Assembly: GCA_018713665.1 (NCBI GenBank)
Contig: DVOI01000001.1
Span: 1-64,000 of the forward strand
Origin: Ornithoclostridium faecigallinarum
GTDB taxonomy: Bacteria; Bacillota; Clostridia; Christensenellales; UBA3700
Direction of reading: 5' to 3'
Length of the DNA: 64,000 nt
Of this stretch, positions 15,256 through 23,548 are shown piece after piece. The notes below the pieces were generated by a model. It had not been told where the DNA came from. It ran no database searches and worked only from the letters and a program-made list of their open reading frames with translations. Position 1 is the stretch's first letter. Each line of letters begins with the position of its first letter. The translations under genes were made by a program, and so were the position numbers.

Positions 15256-16161
15256 ATGAACATCGCAAAACTTGCATTCGACTTCGACGACCGCTTCAAG
15301 GATGTCTTCACCAACAACGTCAAGACGGTCAACAGCATCTCCGTCGAAAAGGACGTTGTCTACAACGACACCCTGCCCGACGTCTGCACGCTCGACATCT
15401 ATTGTCCTCCGCTCAAGGGCAGAGACAAATATCCCGTGCTCGTCGACGTTCACGGCGGCGGCTGGATTACCGGCGACAAATATTGGCGGCGCGGACTCAA
15501 CCGCGCGTTCGCCGACATGGGACTGTGCGTGATTTCGCCCAACTACGGACTGTCGCCGCGCTTCAAATATCCCGAATGCGTAAAGCACCTGTTCGACTGC
15601 TTCAAGTGGATCTGCGACCATGCCGAAGAGCGCCGACTCGATCTTGACAATGTGCTGATTACCGGCGACAGCGCCGGCGGCCAGCTCGCCTGCCTCGTGC
15701 TCGCAATCCAAAACAACGCCGAGGTCAAAGCAAGGATAGGCGCGGTCGATTCCCCTCTCCGCTTCAAGGGAGGTATGCTTGTCTGCGGCGCATACGACCC
15801 CAACAGCATGGCAAAGAATATCTTTTCGAACAAACTCTTCCTCGAGATGACCGGATACGGACGCAAACATCTGCGCGAATTCAAGGACTATGACTTGATG
15901 AACCCGGTCAACTTCGTCGACAAGGACTTCCCCGCGGACGTGATGGTCGCGTACGGCCGCTTTGACGCCTTTGTCGGCGGCAACGAAAAGATACTCTTCA
16001 ACCGTCTGAACGAGCTGGGAATCCCCTATCGCGAATACCGCGCAAAGGGCGCGGGCGAGCACTGCTTCCACCTGTGGCACTACCGCCGTCCGATCAGCCG
16101 CAAGTTCTTCGAATTGGCGCGCGACTATGTCGCCGACAAAGTGGGCTATCGATACAGATAA
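15256..16161 (+). CDS. Alpha/beta-hydrolase esterase (hormone-sensitive lipase type)
   Basis: A 301-residue cytoplasmic esterase. The oxyanion motif is HGGGW (66-70), the nucleophile lies in GDSAGG (Ser139), and the acid and His are likely in YGRFDAF and GEHCFH near the C-terminus. It follows nagA by 3 bp in the same operon. Carbohydrate O-acetyl esterases of this fold often travel with glycosidases, so removal of O-acetyl groups from amino sugars is a reasonable inference, not shown by the sequence. Confidence 0.88.
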   Translation: MNIAKLAFDFDDRFKDVFTNNVKTVNSISVEKDVVYNDTLPDVCTLDIYCPPLKGRDKYPVLVDVHGGGWITGDKYWRRGLNRAFADMGLCVISPNYGLSPRFKYPECVKHLFDCFKWICDHAEERRLDLDNVLITGDSAGGQLACLVLAIQNNAEVKARIGAVDSPLRFKGGMLVCGAYDPNSMAKNIFSNKLFLEMTGYGRKHLREFKDYDLMNPVNFVDKDFPADVMVAYGRFDAFVGGNEKILFNRLNELGIPYREYRAKGAGEHCFHLWHYRRPISRKFFELARDYVADKVGYRYR

Positions 16162-16172
16162 GCGCGTTTTGT

Positions 16173-16190
16173 CGACACGGACACGAAAAA
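16173..16190 (+). repeat. Dispersed ACACGGGCACGAAAA-type motif
   Basis: CGACACGGACACGAAAAA, 11 bp after the esterase stop. Confidence 0.45.
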
Positions 16191-16221
16191 CTCCGTCTTT
16201 CGTCCGCCTGAAAATTTTGCA

Positions 16222-16254
16222 CAAAAACGCCGAAGGCAAGTTGCCTTCGGCGTT
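16222..16254 (-). terminator. Terminator of the PHP-whiA-dnaE-mtrB-pfkA-pfp operon
   Basis: Minus strand AACGCCGAAGGC / GCCTTCGGCGTT with a 5-nt loop and five T; 20 bp past the last stop. Confidence 0.88.
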
Positions 16255-16274
16255 GCGCTTTGTCTCTTTGAGAC

Positions 16275-17525
16275 TTACTTTACGAGCACCTTTTTGAGCT
16301 GCGCGAATCTGGGCAATCCGTCCTCGAGCTTTGCCTTGCTCTCACCCTGAATGAGCGGCAGAGCATAGTCGACATACTCTTGCGACAGCATTGTGCCGTC
16401 GTCGACAATCCACTCGATCGGAACCTTCTTTTCGGTGTTGGCGGCCTTGGCGACGCTCATGACGCCAATCTTGCACTTGTACTTGCCGCTCGACATGTCT
16501 CTCTTGAGGATGACCATCTTGTCGGTCGTACCGCGAACCGCATACTTGACCGCGGCGGCGCCGGCTTTGAACGCCTCTTCGACGTCGGTCTTGGACGCGA
16601 GGTGAGCCGCGCATCTCTGCATCAGCGAGAATTCGACCGCTCTCGTCTTGCAGCCGAACTCGTTCTTGCACATGTTGGCAAGCGCCGCGCCGACGCCGCC
16701 CAACTGAGCGTGACCGAACGAATCCTTTGCGAGATTGCCGCCGGCGAGCACTTCGGCGATCAGGTTGCCCTTGTCGTCGGAGATGCCTTCGGAGACGGCG
16801 ACCATGCACTTGCCGCCCGTCCTCTCCATGACAGCTTTGACGTCATTCTTGAACTTGTCGATTGAGAACGGAATCTCGGGCAGATAGATGAGGTCGGCGC
16901 CGAGACCCTTGTAGTTGGCGAGGCTTGCCGCGGCGGTCAGCCAGCCGGCATGTCTGCCCATGATTTCGACGACGGTGATCATCGGGGTGTCATAGACGTT
17001 TGCGTCGAGCTTGAGCTCCATAATCGTCGTCGCGACATACTTCGCGGCGCTGCCGTAACCGGGGCAGTGATCGGTGCCGAACAGGTCGTTGTCGATGGTC
17101 TTGGGGACGCCGATGACTCTGCACTCCCAACCCGACTTCTTCATGAACTTGCTGACCTTGTTGCAGGTGTCCATCGAGTCGTTGCCGCCGTTGTAGAAGA
17201 AATAGCGGATGTTGTACTTCTTAAAGACCTCGAGCAGTCTCTTGTAGTCGGTGTCGTCAATCTTCTCGGGCTTGAGCTTGTATCTGACCGATCCGAGCGC
17301 GGAAGACGGCGTATTTTTGAGTCTGAGCAATTCTTCGGGGTCCTCTTTGGACATGTCGTAGAATTTCTCTTCGAGCACGCCTCTGATACCGTGCGCCGCG
17401 CCGTAAACGGCGGTGATGCAATCTTGCTTGAGCGCCTCGGTGAACACGCCCGCTGCGGACGAGTTGATGACCGAAGTGGGGCCTCCGGACTGACCGAACA
17501 TGCAGGCTCCGACCAATTTTTCCAT
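16275..17525 (-). CDS. 6-phosphofructokinase, probable PPi-dependent type
   Basis: Phosphorylates fructose-6-phosphate in glycolysis. At 416 residues it is longer than ATP enzymes. The discriminating motifs differ from PfkA: YNGGNDSMDT (Asp where ATP enzymes have the second Gly of GGDGS) and VPKTIDND (Lys where ATP enzymes have Gly in PGTIDND). Both changes mark the pyrophosphate-dependent group, whose reaction is reversible. The start at 17525 has a Shine-Dalgarno sequence (AAGGAGGATAAC); translation farther upstream is antisense-like sequence from the neighbour. It is the last gene after pfkA, with a 53-bp gap. PPi use is inferred from the two motifs and should be confirmed by assay. Confidence 0.88.
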   Translation of the reverse strand: MEKLVGACMFGQSGGPTSVINSSAAGVFTEALKQDCITAVYGAAHGIRGVLEEKFYDMSKEDPEELLRLKNTPSSALGSVRYKLKPEKIDDTDYKRLLEVFKKYNIRYFFYNGGNDSMDTCNKVSKFMKKSGWECRVIGVPKTIDNDLFGTDHCPGYGSAAKYVATTIMELKLDANVYDTPMITVVEIMGRHAGWLTAAASLANYKGLGADLIYLPEIPFSIDKFKNDVKAVMERTGGKCMVAVSEGISDDKGNLIAEVLAGGNLAKDSFGHAQLGGVGAALANMCKNEFGCKTRAVEFSLMQRCAAHLASKTDVEEAFKAGAAAVKYAVRGTTDKMVILKRDMSSGKYKCKIGVMSVAKAANTEKKVPIEWIVDDGTMLSQEYVDYALPLIQGESKAKLEDGLPRFAQLKKVLVK

Positions 17526-17578
17526 GTTGTTATCCTCCTTGGGATGAATATTTTTCCGTGTGTACGGTGTCTTGCTTT

Positions 17579-18544
17579 TTACAGGCTGAGGATGCGCGAC
17601 TTCTTGTACAATTCGTCGTTGAACTTGCGCTCCATCGCGAGAGCCGCGCCTATCTCCTCGTCTACGATTTTGTTGTCGCGGATGCCTACCACTCTGCCGC
17701 CCTTGTCCGCAAGCAACAGGTCGACAGCCCTGATTGCGAACTCCGCCGCAAGCGTGCGGTCTTGGTTGCTGGGGTTGCCTCCGCGCTGGATATATCCGAG
17801 CGTCGTCGTCTTGATCGAGCCGGTGACGCCGTTCTCCTTGAGACGGGCTTTGAGTTCTTCCGCCTTGCACACTCCTTCGGCGAGGACGATGATGTCCGAC
17901 GTCTTGCCTATGCGCTGATTGAGCTTGATGCTCTTGACAACGGCGTTCAGGTCGAAATTCTCTTCGGGGACGAGGGTAATCTCGGCGCCGCCGCCCAATC
18001 CGGCGTAGAGCGCAATGTCGCCGCACTTGCGACCCATCACCTCGATGATGCAGACGCGGTCGTGAGAGGTCATCGTATCGCGCAGGTTGTTGATTGCGCC
18101 GAGCACGGTGTTGACCGTCGTATCGAATCCGAGCGTGAAGTCGGTGTATGCAAGGTCGTTGTCGATAGTACCGGGAATGCCGACCACTTTGACGCCGAAC
18201 ATATCGTACATATCCTTCGCGCCGCGGAAGCTGCCGTCGCCGCCTATGACGACGAGCCCGTCGATGCCGTACGCCTCCATGTTGTCGACCGCCTGCTGGA
18301 TATACTCCTTTTGTTTGAACTCCTCACAGCGCGCGGTCTTGAGGATTGTGCCTCCGCGCTGAATGATGTCGGACACGCTGCGCTTGTTCATCTGGAAGAT
18401 GTGGTTGTCAATCAATCCGACATAGCCGCGCTCGATGCCGTAGACTTCGAGCCCGTTGTAAATCGCATAGCGAGTGACCGCCCTTATGCATGCGTTCATG
18501 CCGGGCGCGTCGCCGCCGCTTGTCAAAATCCCTATTCTCTTCAT
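17579..18544 (-). CDS. pfkA: ATP-dependent 6-phosphofructokinase
   Basis: Commits fructose-6-phosphate to glycolysis using ATP. At 321 residues it is a standard bacterial PfkA. Motifs: ILTSGGDAPGMNA at the N-terminus, GGDGS for ATP, PGTIDND with the catalytic Asp, EVMGRKCGDIAL, and LGYIQRGGNPS. The Gly residues at both discriminating positions mark it as ATP-type, in contrast with the next gene. It starts 4 bp after the TRAP gene stop, so expression is coupled to it. The dnaE-pfkA neighbourhood is conserved in many Bacillota. Confidence 0.95.
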   Translation of the reverse strand: MKRIGILTSGGDAPGMNACIRAVTRYAIYNGLEVYGIERGYVGLIDNHIFQMNKRSVSDIIQRGGTILKTARCEEFKQKEYIQQAVDNMEAYGIDGLVVIGGDGSFRGAKDMYDMFGVKVVGIPGTIDNDLAYTDFTLGFDTTVNTVLGAINNLRDTMTSHDRVCIIEVMGRKCGDIALYAGLGGGAEITLVPEENFDLNAVVKSIKLNQRIGKTSDIIVLAEGVCKAEELKARLKENGVTGSIKTTTLGYIQRGGNPSNQDRTLAAEFAIRAVDLLLADKGGRVVGIRDNKIVDEEIGAALAMERKFNDELYKKSRILSL

Positions 18545-18548
18545 AAAG

Positions 18549-18779
18549 TCACTCTCCGCTCCTGATGACTCCGTGCTTGGTATAAATCTCCGCCTTGCCG
18601 CGGATCTTGATCGCGGAAGTCCTTTGCGTAAACTGCATGACGCACACCTCGTTTTTGTCGAGGTTTTCGGTGTGGTGGGGCTTTGTGCTGTCGCCCCTCG
18701 TCAAGCCTATAATCTGTACGGGAGAGTCAATCGCCTTGATGACGATGTACTCTTCGCTTGCATAAAATGTCTCGTCCAT
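18549..18779 (-). CDS. mtrB: TRAP family protein (tryptophan RNA-binding attenuation protein, MtrB-like)
   Basis: A 76-residue homologue of Bacillus TRAP, which forms an 11-mer ring that binds (G/U)AG repeats when loaded with tryptophan. It aligns end to end: YIVIKAIDSPVQIIGLTRG, KPHHTENLDKNEV, QRTSAIKIRGKAEIY. Residues facing tryptophan are kept (Thr27, Thr32, Ser55, equivalent to Thr25, Thr30, Ser53), as are RNA-contact residues Lys58 and Arg60 (Lys56, Arg58) and Glu38, Asp41. Two RNA-contact residues differ: Phe32 to Pro34 and Lys37 to Asn39. The ATG has GAGGTGA upstream. It lies between dnaE (61-bp gap) and pfkA (4-bp gap), not near trp genes. Family firm; RNA target unknown. Confidence 0.9.
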   Translation of the reverse strand: MDETFYASEEYIVIKAIDSPVQIIGLTRGDSTKPHHTENLDKNEVCVMQFTQRTSAIKIRGKAEIYTKHGVIRSGE

Positions 18780-18840
18780 ATTCACCTCGGTCAACGCCAT
18801 TATATCAAATTCGAGCGCAAATGCCAAATATTTGACCGCA

Positions 18841-21800
18841 TTATTGCCCCGAAGGCGTCTTCGAACCCGGAATTTTTCCTACCTTTACGTTTGCGGCCCC
18901 CAGCACCGCCTTGAGTTGATACTCGAGCGTGCCTCCGAGGTCGGCTCCCGCGCCGTTCAATCTCGACAGCGTCCTGCCTCTTTGCACGAACACCGGATGT
19001 CTGCCGGGGTTGAGCTTGATGTACTCCTCGGCGGCGACGAGGTCGCGGTCTGTCTCTATGCGGAGATAGAGACACTCGGTGACGGGAACTTCGTCCTCTC
19101 CTTCATCTTCTCCCTCGTCCGCATATTCTCCGCTGCCTCCCCAGGGGATAACGTCCGCGACGGACATAGTGACCTTGCCGTTCTCAAACCTCAGCCTGCC
19201 GTTGAGACGCACAATCGCGTCCTCGGCAATCAGCGCGCGATACTTGTCGTACGTCCTGGGGAAGAACACCGCCTCGATTGAAGCGTAGAGATCTTCGATT
19301 GTCGCATACGCCATGATTTTTGCGTCCTTTGTCGTCTTTTTGCTGACGTCGTGCAACATGCCGCAGAGTGAGACATACTTGCCGTCGAACGCGCTTTGAA
19401 CGCCGAACAGCTCTTCCGCTCCGCTCTCGTCCTCGTCATCACCCTCTTCCGCCGCCGTGGCGTTCTGAATGTAATCGACCAGCGGCTCCAGGGTGAAGCT
19501 CTCCTGCTTGAGCTCTTCCTTGTGAGCGTCGAGCGGATGCCCTGACAGATACACGCCGAGCGCCTCTTTTTCGAGCGCGAGTTTTTGCATTTGCGGATAC
19601 TCGGCGAGCGGAGGGATGTCGTCCTCGGGGGCGGCGTCCTCGCCCATCAAATCGAACAGACTGATCTGACCGCTCTCCTTGCCCTTGCGGTCGCGCGCCG
19701 CCTGTTTGAGCAGTCTCTCATACGACGCCAACAGCGCCGAACGCGTATAGCCGAAGCAGTCGAACGCGCCCGCCTTGATCAGACCTTCCATGATGCGCTT
19801 GTTGATGACGCCCGTCTCGAGACGGGACAGCATGTCGGACACGCTCTTGTACTCTCCGTTTTTCTCGCGCTCTTCGACGAGAGCCTGCATCGCGTCCGCG
19901 CCGACGTTCTTGATGCCGTTGAGTCCGTAGCGAAGCTTGCCGTCCTCGACCTTGAACAGCACTCGGCTCTTGTTGATGTCGGGCGGCAAAATCACAAAGC
20001 CGTTGTCGCGCAGGATTGTCAAATACTTTTGCACCTCTTCTGCGTTTGTGATGCGGTTGTTGATGACCGCGGCGAACAGCTCAATCTCGTAATATCTCTT
20101 GTAATATGCGGTTTGATAGGACAGCACCGCATAGGCGGCGGCGTGCGACTTGTTGAACGCGTACTTGGCGAAGCCCGCCATTTCGTCGAAGATCTCGTTG
20201 GCGGTCTTTTCGTCGACGATGCCGACCTCAATCGCGCCGGGGATGCGCGGTTTGGCAAGCCCGATGAGTCTGCCGTCGGTAGAATATTTCGCAGGTTCGG
20301 GCGGCGCGCCGTAGAGGAAGATCTTGCGCTGCGCCTCCATGACCTCGGCTTTTTTCTTGCCCATCGCGCGGCGCAGCATGTCCGCCGCCCCGAGCGAATA
20401 GCCGGCAAGCAGCTGCGCCATCTGCATGACCTGTTCCTGATAGACGAGACAGCCGTATGTCATCTCGAGTATGGGTTTGAGCAGCGGATGGCGGTAGGTG
20501 ACGCTCTCGGGATTCTTCTTGGACGCGATATATTTGGGAATGCTGTCCATCGGACCGGGGCGATAGAGCGACACGCCCGCTATGACGTCTTCGAGCGAGG
20601 ACGGCTGAAGTTCTTTCATAAACTTTTTCATGCCGGCGGATTCGAGCTGGAACACCGCGTCGGTGGCGCCGCTGCTGATCTGCCGGTAGACCTCGGGGTC
20701 GTCGTAGCCCAGCTTGTCGAAGTCGACGTCCACGCCGTGATCCTCTTTGACGTACTGCCGCGCCTTGTCTATGTCGGTCAGCGTCTTGAGCCCGAGGAAG
20801 TCCATTTTGAGCATGCCCATCTCCTCGACCTCTTCCTTTTGGAACTGCGTGGTAATGTCCTCGCCGTTGCGCTGAAGGGGGACGTAGTCGGAGATGACCT
20901 CTTTGCATATGACGACGCCTGCGGCGTGCTTCGAGCAGTTGCACGGCATCGCCTCGAGTTTGTACGCCATGTCGATGACCTGCCTCATCATCGGGTCGGT
21001 GTTGTACACTTCGACCGCTTCGGGCGAATAGAGCTTGACCTCGTCCTCTTTCTCGCTCTTGTGGAAGACGTTGGACAGGGTGACCTTGGGATTGTTGGCA
21101 ATCGTCTTTGTCAGCTTGTTGACATCGGCTAGCGGCACGTTATACACTCTTGCAATCTTCTTGATTGCCGCCTTCGCCTTCATCGTGCCGAGCGCCAAGA
21201 TTTGACAGACCTTGTCCGAACCGTATTTGCGCGTGACGTATTCGATGACCTCGCCTCTCCTCTCGTAACAGAAGTCGACGTCAAAGTCGGGCGGCGACTC
21301 GCGTTCGGGGTTGAGGAAGCGCTCAAAGAGCAGGTTGTACTTGAGCGGATCGACGTCGGTGATGCGGATAGCATACGCTATGATACTGCCCACGCCCGAA
21401 CCTCTGCCTGCGCCGACGGGGATGCCGTGCGTGCGCGCGTAGTTGATGAAGTCCCAGACTACGAGGTAGTAGTCCGCGAAGCCCTTGGTGATGATGACAT
21501 CGAGCTCTCGCTCCGCCCTCTGTTTGATCTCGGGTGTAATCGTGCCGTACCGCCACTCCAAGCCCTTGTACGCCATGCGGCGCAGATAGTCGGGCGACGA
21601 CGAGCCGTCCTCGGCGACGTACGGCGGCTGCAAGTCCTGTTTTTCGATGACGACGTTGCACTTTTCCATCACTTCGACGGTGTTGGTGACCGCCTCGGGG
21701 CACCACGAGAACGTCTCCATCATCTCATCGTATGTCTTGAGGTAGAATTGATCTGTCTCAAAGCGCATGCGTTCGGGGTCGTCAATCGTCTTGCCCGTCT

Positions 21801-22650
21801 GAATGCAGAGCATGACGTCGTGCATCTCTGCATCCTCGCGCTCGGCGTAGTGTACGTCGTTGGTCGCGACGACCTTGACGCCTATCTCTCGCGCAATCTT
21901 GACGAGCAACGGATTGATGCGCCTCTGCTCTTCTATGCCGTGGTCCTGCAGTTCGATATAGAAGTCGCCCGGCTCGAACATGTCGCGCAGCATGATCGCA
22001 TAGTTTTTCGCCTCTTCATAGTTGTTTTCGAGCAACAACTCGGGGATTCGCCCGGCAAGACACGCGGACAGACAAATCACCCCTTCGGAATGCTTTTTGA
22101 GCGTCTCGATATCTATGCGCGGCTTGTAGTAAAAACCCTCGACATACGCCATGCTGTCCAACTGAACGAGATTGCGATAGCCGACGTTGTTTTTTGCAAT
22201 GAGCACAAGGTGATTGAAGCTGCCGTTGCGCCCCGTCTGCTCGTGCATGTTTTCGCAGGTGTAGAACTCGCAGCCGATGACGGGTTTGAGCCCTGCCTTC
22301 TTCATCGCCTTGTAGAAGGTGAACACGCCGAACATGTTGCCGTGATCGGTGATTGCCATGCCGGGCATCCCCTTTTCAATCGCCTTGTCGACGAGGGGGT
22401 TGTCCTTGTGGTTGGGCGCGACGAGCCTTGTCGCCCCGTCCAGCAGACTGAACTCGGTGTGAACGTGCAGATGCACGAACGGCTTGACGGGCGGACGTGG
22501 CTTCTCGGGCTTTTTCTCCTCCTCCCCTTCCTTTTTCGGAGGCTCCTGTTCCTGCTCACTCTCCTCGCGAGCGGCGTCCTCTTGCTCCATCTGTTCGAGC
22601 AAAGCTTCGTCGTCCTGTTCGACGTCGATGTCTTCGATATTGTCAGCCAT
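18841..22650 (-). CDS. dnaE: DNA polymerase III alpha subunit (DnaE type)
   Basis: Replicative DNA polymerase of 1269 residues. Order: an extra N-terminal tail (1-57), PHP domain starting FVHLHVHTEFSLLDG, palm with the catalytic PDFDVDF, thumb and fingers (GAGRGSGVGSI, YRPGPMDSIP), helix-hairpin-helix region, the sliding-clamp motif QISLF near residue 995, and a C-terminal OB domain (AIVRLNGRLRF). The tail is unusual: Asp/Glu-rich, then Lys/Pro-rich; normal DnaE begins within a few residues of HLHVHTE. No closer start with a clear ribosome-binding site replaces it. whiA overlaps the start by 8 bp. A typical DnaE1/DnaE3-like member; PolC is not in the window. Confidence 0.95.
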   Translation of the reverse strand: MADNIEDIDVEQDDEALLEQMEQEDAAREESEQEQEPPKKEGEEEKKPEKPRPPVKPFVHLHVHTEFSLLDGATRLVAPNHKDNPLVDKAIEKGMPGMAITDHGNMFGVFTFYKAMKKAGLKPVIGCEFYTCENMHEQTGRNGSFNHLVLIAKNNVGYRNLVQLDSMAYVEGFYYKPRIDIETLKKHSEGVICLSACLAGRIPELLLENNYEEAKNYAIMLRDMFEPGDFYIELQDHGIEEQRRINPLLVKIAREIGVKVVATNDVHYAEREDAEMHDVMLCIQTGKTIDDPERMRFETDQFYLKTYDEMMETFSWCPEAVTNTVEVMEKCNVVIEKQDLQPPYVAEDGSSSPDYLRRMAYKGLEWRYGTITPEIKQRAERELDVIITKGFADYYLVVWDFINYARTHGIPVGAGRGSGVGSIIAYAIRITDVDPLKYNLLFERFLNPERESPPDFDVDFCYERRGEVIEYVTRKYGSDKVCQILALGTMKAKAAIKKIARVYNVPLADVNKLTKTIANNPKVTLSNVFHKSEKEDEVKLYSPEAVEVYNTDPMMRQVIDMAYKLEAMPCNCSKHAAGVVICKEVISDYVPLQRNGEDITTQFQKEEVEEMGMLKMDFLGLKTLTDIDKARQYVKEDHGVDVDFDKLGYDDPEVYRQISSGATDAVFQLESAGMKKFMKELQPSSLEDVIAGVSLYRPGPMDSIPKYIASKKNPESVTYRHPLLKPILEMTYGCLVYQEQVMQMAQLLAGYSLGAADMLRRAMGKKKAEVMEAQRKIFLYGAPPEPAKYSTDGRLIGLAKPRIPGAIEVGIVDEKTANEIFDEMAGFAKYAFNKSHAAAYAVLSYQTAYYKRYYEIELFAAVINNRITNAEEVQKYLTILRDNGFVILPPDINKSRVLFKVEDGKLRYGLNGIKNVGADAMQALVEEREKNGEYKSVSDMLSRLETGVINKRIMEGLIKAGAFDCFGYTRSALLASYERLLKQAARDRKGKESGQISLFDLMGEDAAPEDDIPPLAEYPQMQKLALEKEALGVYLSGHPLDAHKEELKQESFTLEPLVDYIQNATAAEEGDDEDESGAEELFGVQSAFDGKYVSLCGMLHDVSKKTTKDAKIMAYATIEDLYASIEAVFFPRTYDKYRALIAEDAIVRLNGRLRFENGKVTMSVADVIPWGGSGEYADEGEDEGEDEVPVTECLYLRIETDRDLVAAEEYIKLNPGRHPVFVQRGRTLSRLNGAGADLGGTLEYQLKAVLGAANVKVGKIPGSKTPSGQ

Positions 22651-23548
22651 TGTTCGCCTCCTCCAAAATTTTTTCTATCCTGTGATTGAGCCCGCTCTTG
22701 CTTATGCCCAGCTCTTTGGCGAGCTGCGCCATCGTAAACTCGGGGTGCGCCTCGCGCGCGTCGCAGACGGCGCGAAGCTTTTCGTCCAGCTTTTCGTAGC
22801 CGCCGTTTTCACGAAGAGTTGCGATTGCGGCAATCAGCTTGTTGGACGCGCGCTGCGCCTTGTCTATGTTCGCAAGCGTACAATTGACGCCGCGATTGAT
22901 GTTGTTGTTCGCCTCTCTGACCATCATCACGTCGCTGAGCGCGAACACGCTTTCATAAGCGCCCATGAACGCCAAGACGCCGCTGACATCCGTCCCCGAC
23001 TTGCAATATGCGCAATACAGCTCGCCTCTGCGCGTGACATGCATCGCGATATCGCGCTTTGAGAAATACGCGGCAAGTTCGCTCGCCGCCTCCTCGTCCG
23101 AAAATGTGAACTCGATGTGATAGCCGCCTCTGTCCGTTTCGCTCGGCGCATATGCTCCGCCGCAGACGGCAAACAGCCCTCTGACATAGGCGGCCGCCTC
23201 TTTGTCGTTTTCGAACTTGCGCCCCAATCCGCCCCTGCCGTGCGCGGTCTCGGGCAGCAAATCGACGAAAATATCCTCCGCCGCGCCCGGTCTGACCGAC
23301 GCCGAATAGAGCTTTTGCGCGGACGAATAGGCGAATTCCACCTCCGCGCCGTACAATTCCTTGATCAGTCCCAGCGCTATCAGGACCGGCTGCATGCTCT
23401 TGTGCTCGACGGTCAAGCCCAGCTTGTTGCTCTTGAGCGTAAACGAACCGGCGACTTTGACGATAGCGGCGAGATACGCCTTGCGCGCGGCGGTTTCGTC
23501 GTCGTCCGCCAGCGCGGTCTGCTTGCGCACTTCCAAAGTGATGTTCAT
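22643..23548 (-). CDS. whiA: DNA-binding protein WhiA
   Basis: A 301-residue DNA-binding protein with a LAGLIDADG-like N-terminal fold and a C-terminal helix-turn-helix, involved in cell division and chromosome organisation in Gram-positive bacteria. Visible landmarks: KAYLAAIVKVAGSFTL, YCAYCKSGTDVSGVLAFMGA, the signature NNNINRGVNCTLANIDKA, and the HTH FTMAQLAKELGISKSGLNHR. The ATG at 23548 overlaps the PHP gene stop (ATGA). In most Clostridia rapZ and yvcK lie between the PHP gene and whiA; here they are absent. Confidence 0.94.
   Translation of the reverse strand: MNITLEVRKQTALADDDETAARKAYLAAIVKVAGSFTLKSNKLGLTVEHKSMQPVLIALGLIKELYGAEVEFAYSSAQKLYSASVRPGAAEDIFVDLLPETAHGRGGLGRKFENDKEAAAYVRGLFAVCGGAYAPSETDRGGYHIEFTFSDEEAASELAAYFSKRDIAMHVTRRGELYCAYCKSGTDVSGVLAFMGAYESVFALSDVMMVREANNNINRGVNCTLANIDKAQRASNKLIAAIATLRENGGYEKLDEKLRAVCDAREAHPEFTMAQLAKELGISKSGLNHRIEKILEEANNG

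Noticed and set aside
16275..18026. A single 583-residue fusion of a basic domain with the PPi-type phosphofructokinase
   Set aside because: The first 167 residues are Arg-rich out-of-frame translation of pfkA; a strong Shine-Dalgarno sequence marks the true start at 17525.
19585..22689. Two long open frames on the plus strand (515 and 495 codons)
   Set aside because: Antisense to dnaE and without recognisable domains.
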